This document shows, in pieces, positions 32,361 through 32,492 of a DNA stretch of 32,492 nucleotides. Under the pieces are notes generated by a model. The model did no database searches, was not told where the DNA came from, and saw only the letters and a list, made by a program, of their open reading frames with translations. The translations under genes were made by a program, and so were the position numbers. The stretch is from positions 1 to 32,492 of the IMG/VR virus record IMGVR_UViG_3300017917_000113, one strand, 5' to 3'. The DNA comes from a virus. Each line of letters starts with the position of its first letter. Positions within the stretch are counted from its first letter, which is position 1.

Positions 32361-32383
32361 AAAGTGTTTATAAACTGTCTAAA

Positions 32384-32492
32384 TTAGACTGTACGATCAA
32401 CGATCTTTCCGTAAGATCCGTTTGCTGCTGAGAGCAAGCGGAATGTTACTTCGAACATTGAAGGTGTGTCACGTTTTGCAGAAACTGTTACG
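32384..32492 (-). CDS. Probable major tail (tube) protein, C-terminal end
   Basis: An open frame enters from the right edge and ends at TAA 32384-32386. The last residues are VTVSAKRDTPSMFEVTFRLL followed by SAANGSYGKIVDRTV. The strand pattern and the place just upstream of the chaperone pair match the major tail tube protein. Codon choice (CGT, ACA, GTT, CGC) is less AT-extreme than in nearby genes, as expected for a highly expressed structural protein, and the gene is followed by its own terminator. Only 35 residues are visible, so the name depends mainly on synteny. Confidence 0.6.
   Translation of the reverse strand, partial: VTVSAKRDTPSMFEVTFRLLSAANGSYGKIVDRTV

Noticed and set aside
1-32492. 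Alternative genetic code with stop reassignment
   Set aside because: TAG ends the chaperone short form, the RuvC-like gene and the primase; TGA ends the large terminase and the Cas4-like gene; TAA ends most others. No in-frame stops interrupt conserved proteins.
1-32492. tRNA genes, integrase, lysis cassette, insertion sequences
   Set aside because: No cloverleaf-like gaps exist (coding is almost continuous) and no gene has motifs of recombinases, holins, endolysins or transposases.

Overview
The window is a piece of an AT-rich tailed-phage (Caudoviricetes) genome with a long-tailed, siphovirus-type structural module. Every gene I can support lies on the minus strand, so transcription runs from high to low coordinates. 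Coding is nearly continuous. TAA, TAG and TGA all end genes, so the standard bacterial code is in use. Starts include ATG, GTG and TTG. Ribosome binding sites match the long anti-Shine-Dalgarno (AAGGAGG or GAGGTGAT), and promoters are of the extended -10 type (TGnTATAAT). Several conserved phage genes (the gp32-like SSB, the small gene between helicase and primase, the minor tail set) resemble what I remember from actinobacteriophages. A low-GC actinobacterial host such as an aquatic lineage is therefore a reasonable but unproven guess. No integrase, repressor, lysis gene, tRNA or CRISPR array is visible.

Reading in the direction of transcription: (1) 32492-14627 is the tail module. It holds the end of a probable major tail protein, a terminator, a promoter, a tail-assembly chaperone pair expressed by a -1 ribosomal frameshift (slippery site C CCA AAC), a 3069-residue tape measure protein, and six minor tail or tail-tip proteins. 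(2) 14605-5767 is the replication and recombination module: two small DNA-binding or zinc proteins, two short unknowns, a DnaB-type helicase, a conserved unknown, a DnaG-type primase, a T4 gp32-like ssDNA-binding protein with its own strong promoter, a DnaE-type DNA polymerase III alpha subunit with an apparently intact PHP site, RecA, and a 55-residue zinc-finger protein. (3) 5767-3017 is a nuclease and small-protein cluster: a PD-(D/E)XK junction-resolvase-like protein, a helical unknown, a Cas4-family exonuclease, a double zinc finger, a RuvC-like resolvase, a 49-residue HTH protein and a DUF1599 protein. (4) 3027-1 is the packaging and head start: probable small terminase, large terminase, a winged-helix-like protein and the N-terminal part of a head or maturation protein that runs off the window.

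The order fits a circularly permuted map read on one strand: tail, replication, recombination, terminase, then portal and head genes beyond the left edge. Many neighbouring genes share a single base between stop and start (TAATG or TAGTG), which points to translational coupling. Fresh promoters occur at module boundaries.

The most unusual item is the tape measure protein. Between its first two copies of a 37-residue motif it carries about 1000 extra residues, cut into modules by NKGG-x-x-PG linkers. One module looks like an ADP-ribosyltransferase-type fold, which suggests possible cargo domains carried in the tail lumen. Two small genes (55 and 49 aa) and the frameshift fusion would be missed by simple ORF calling.
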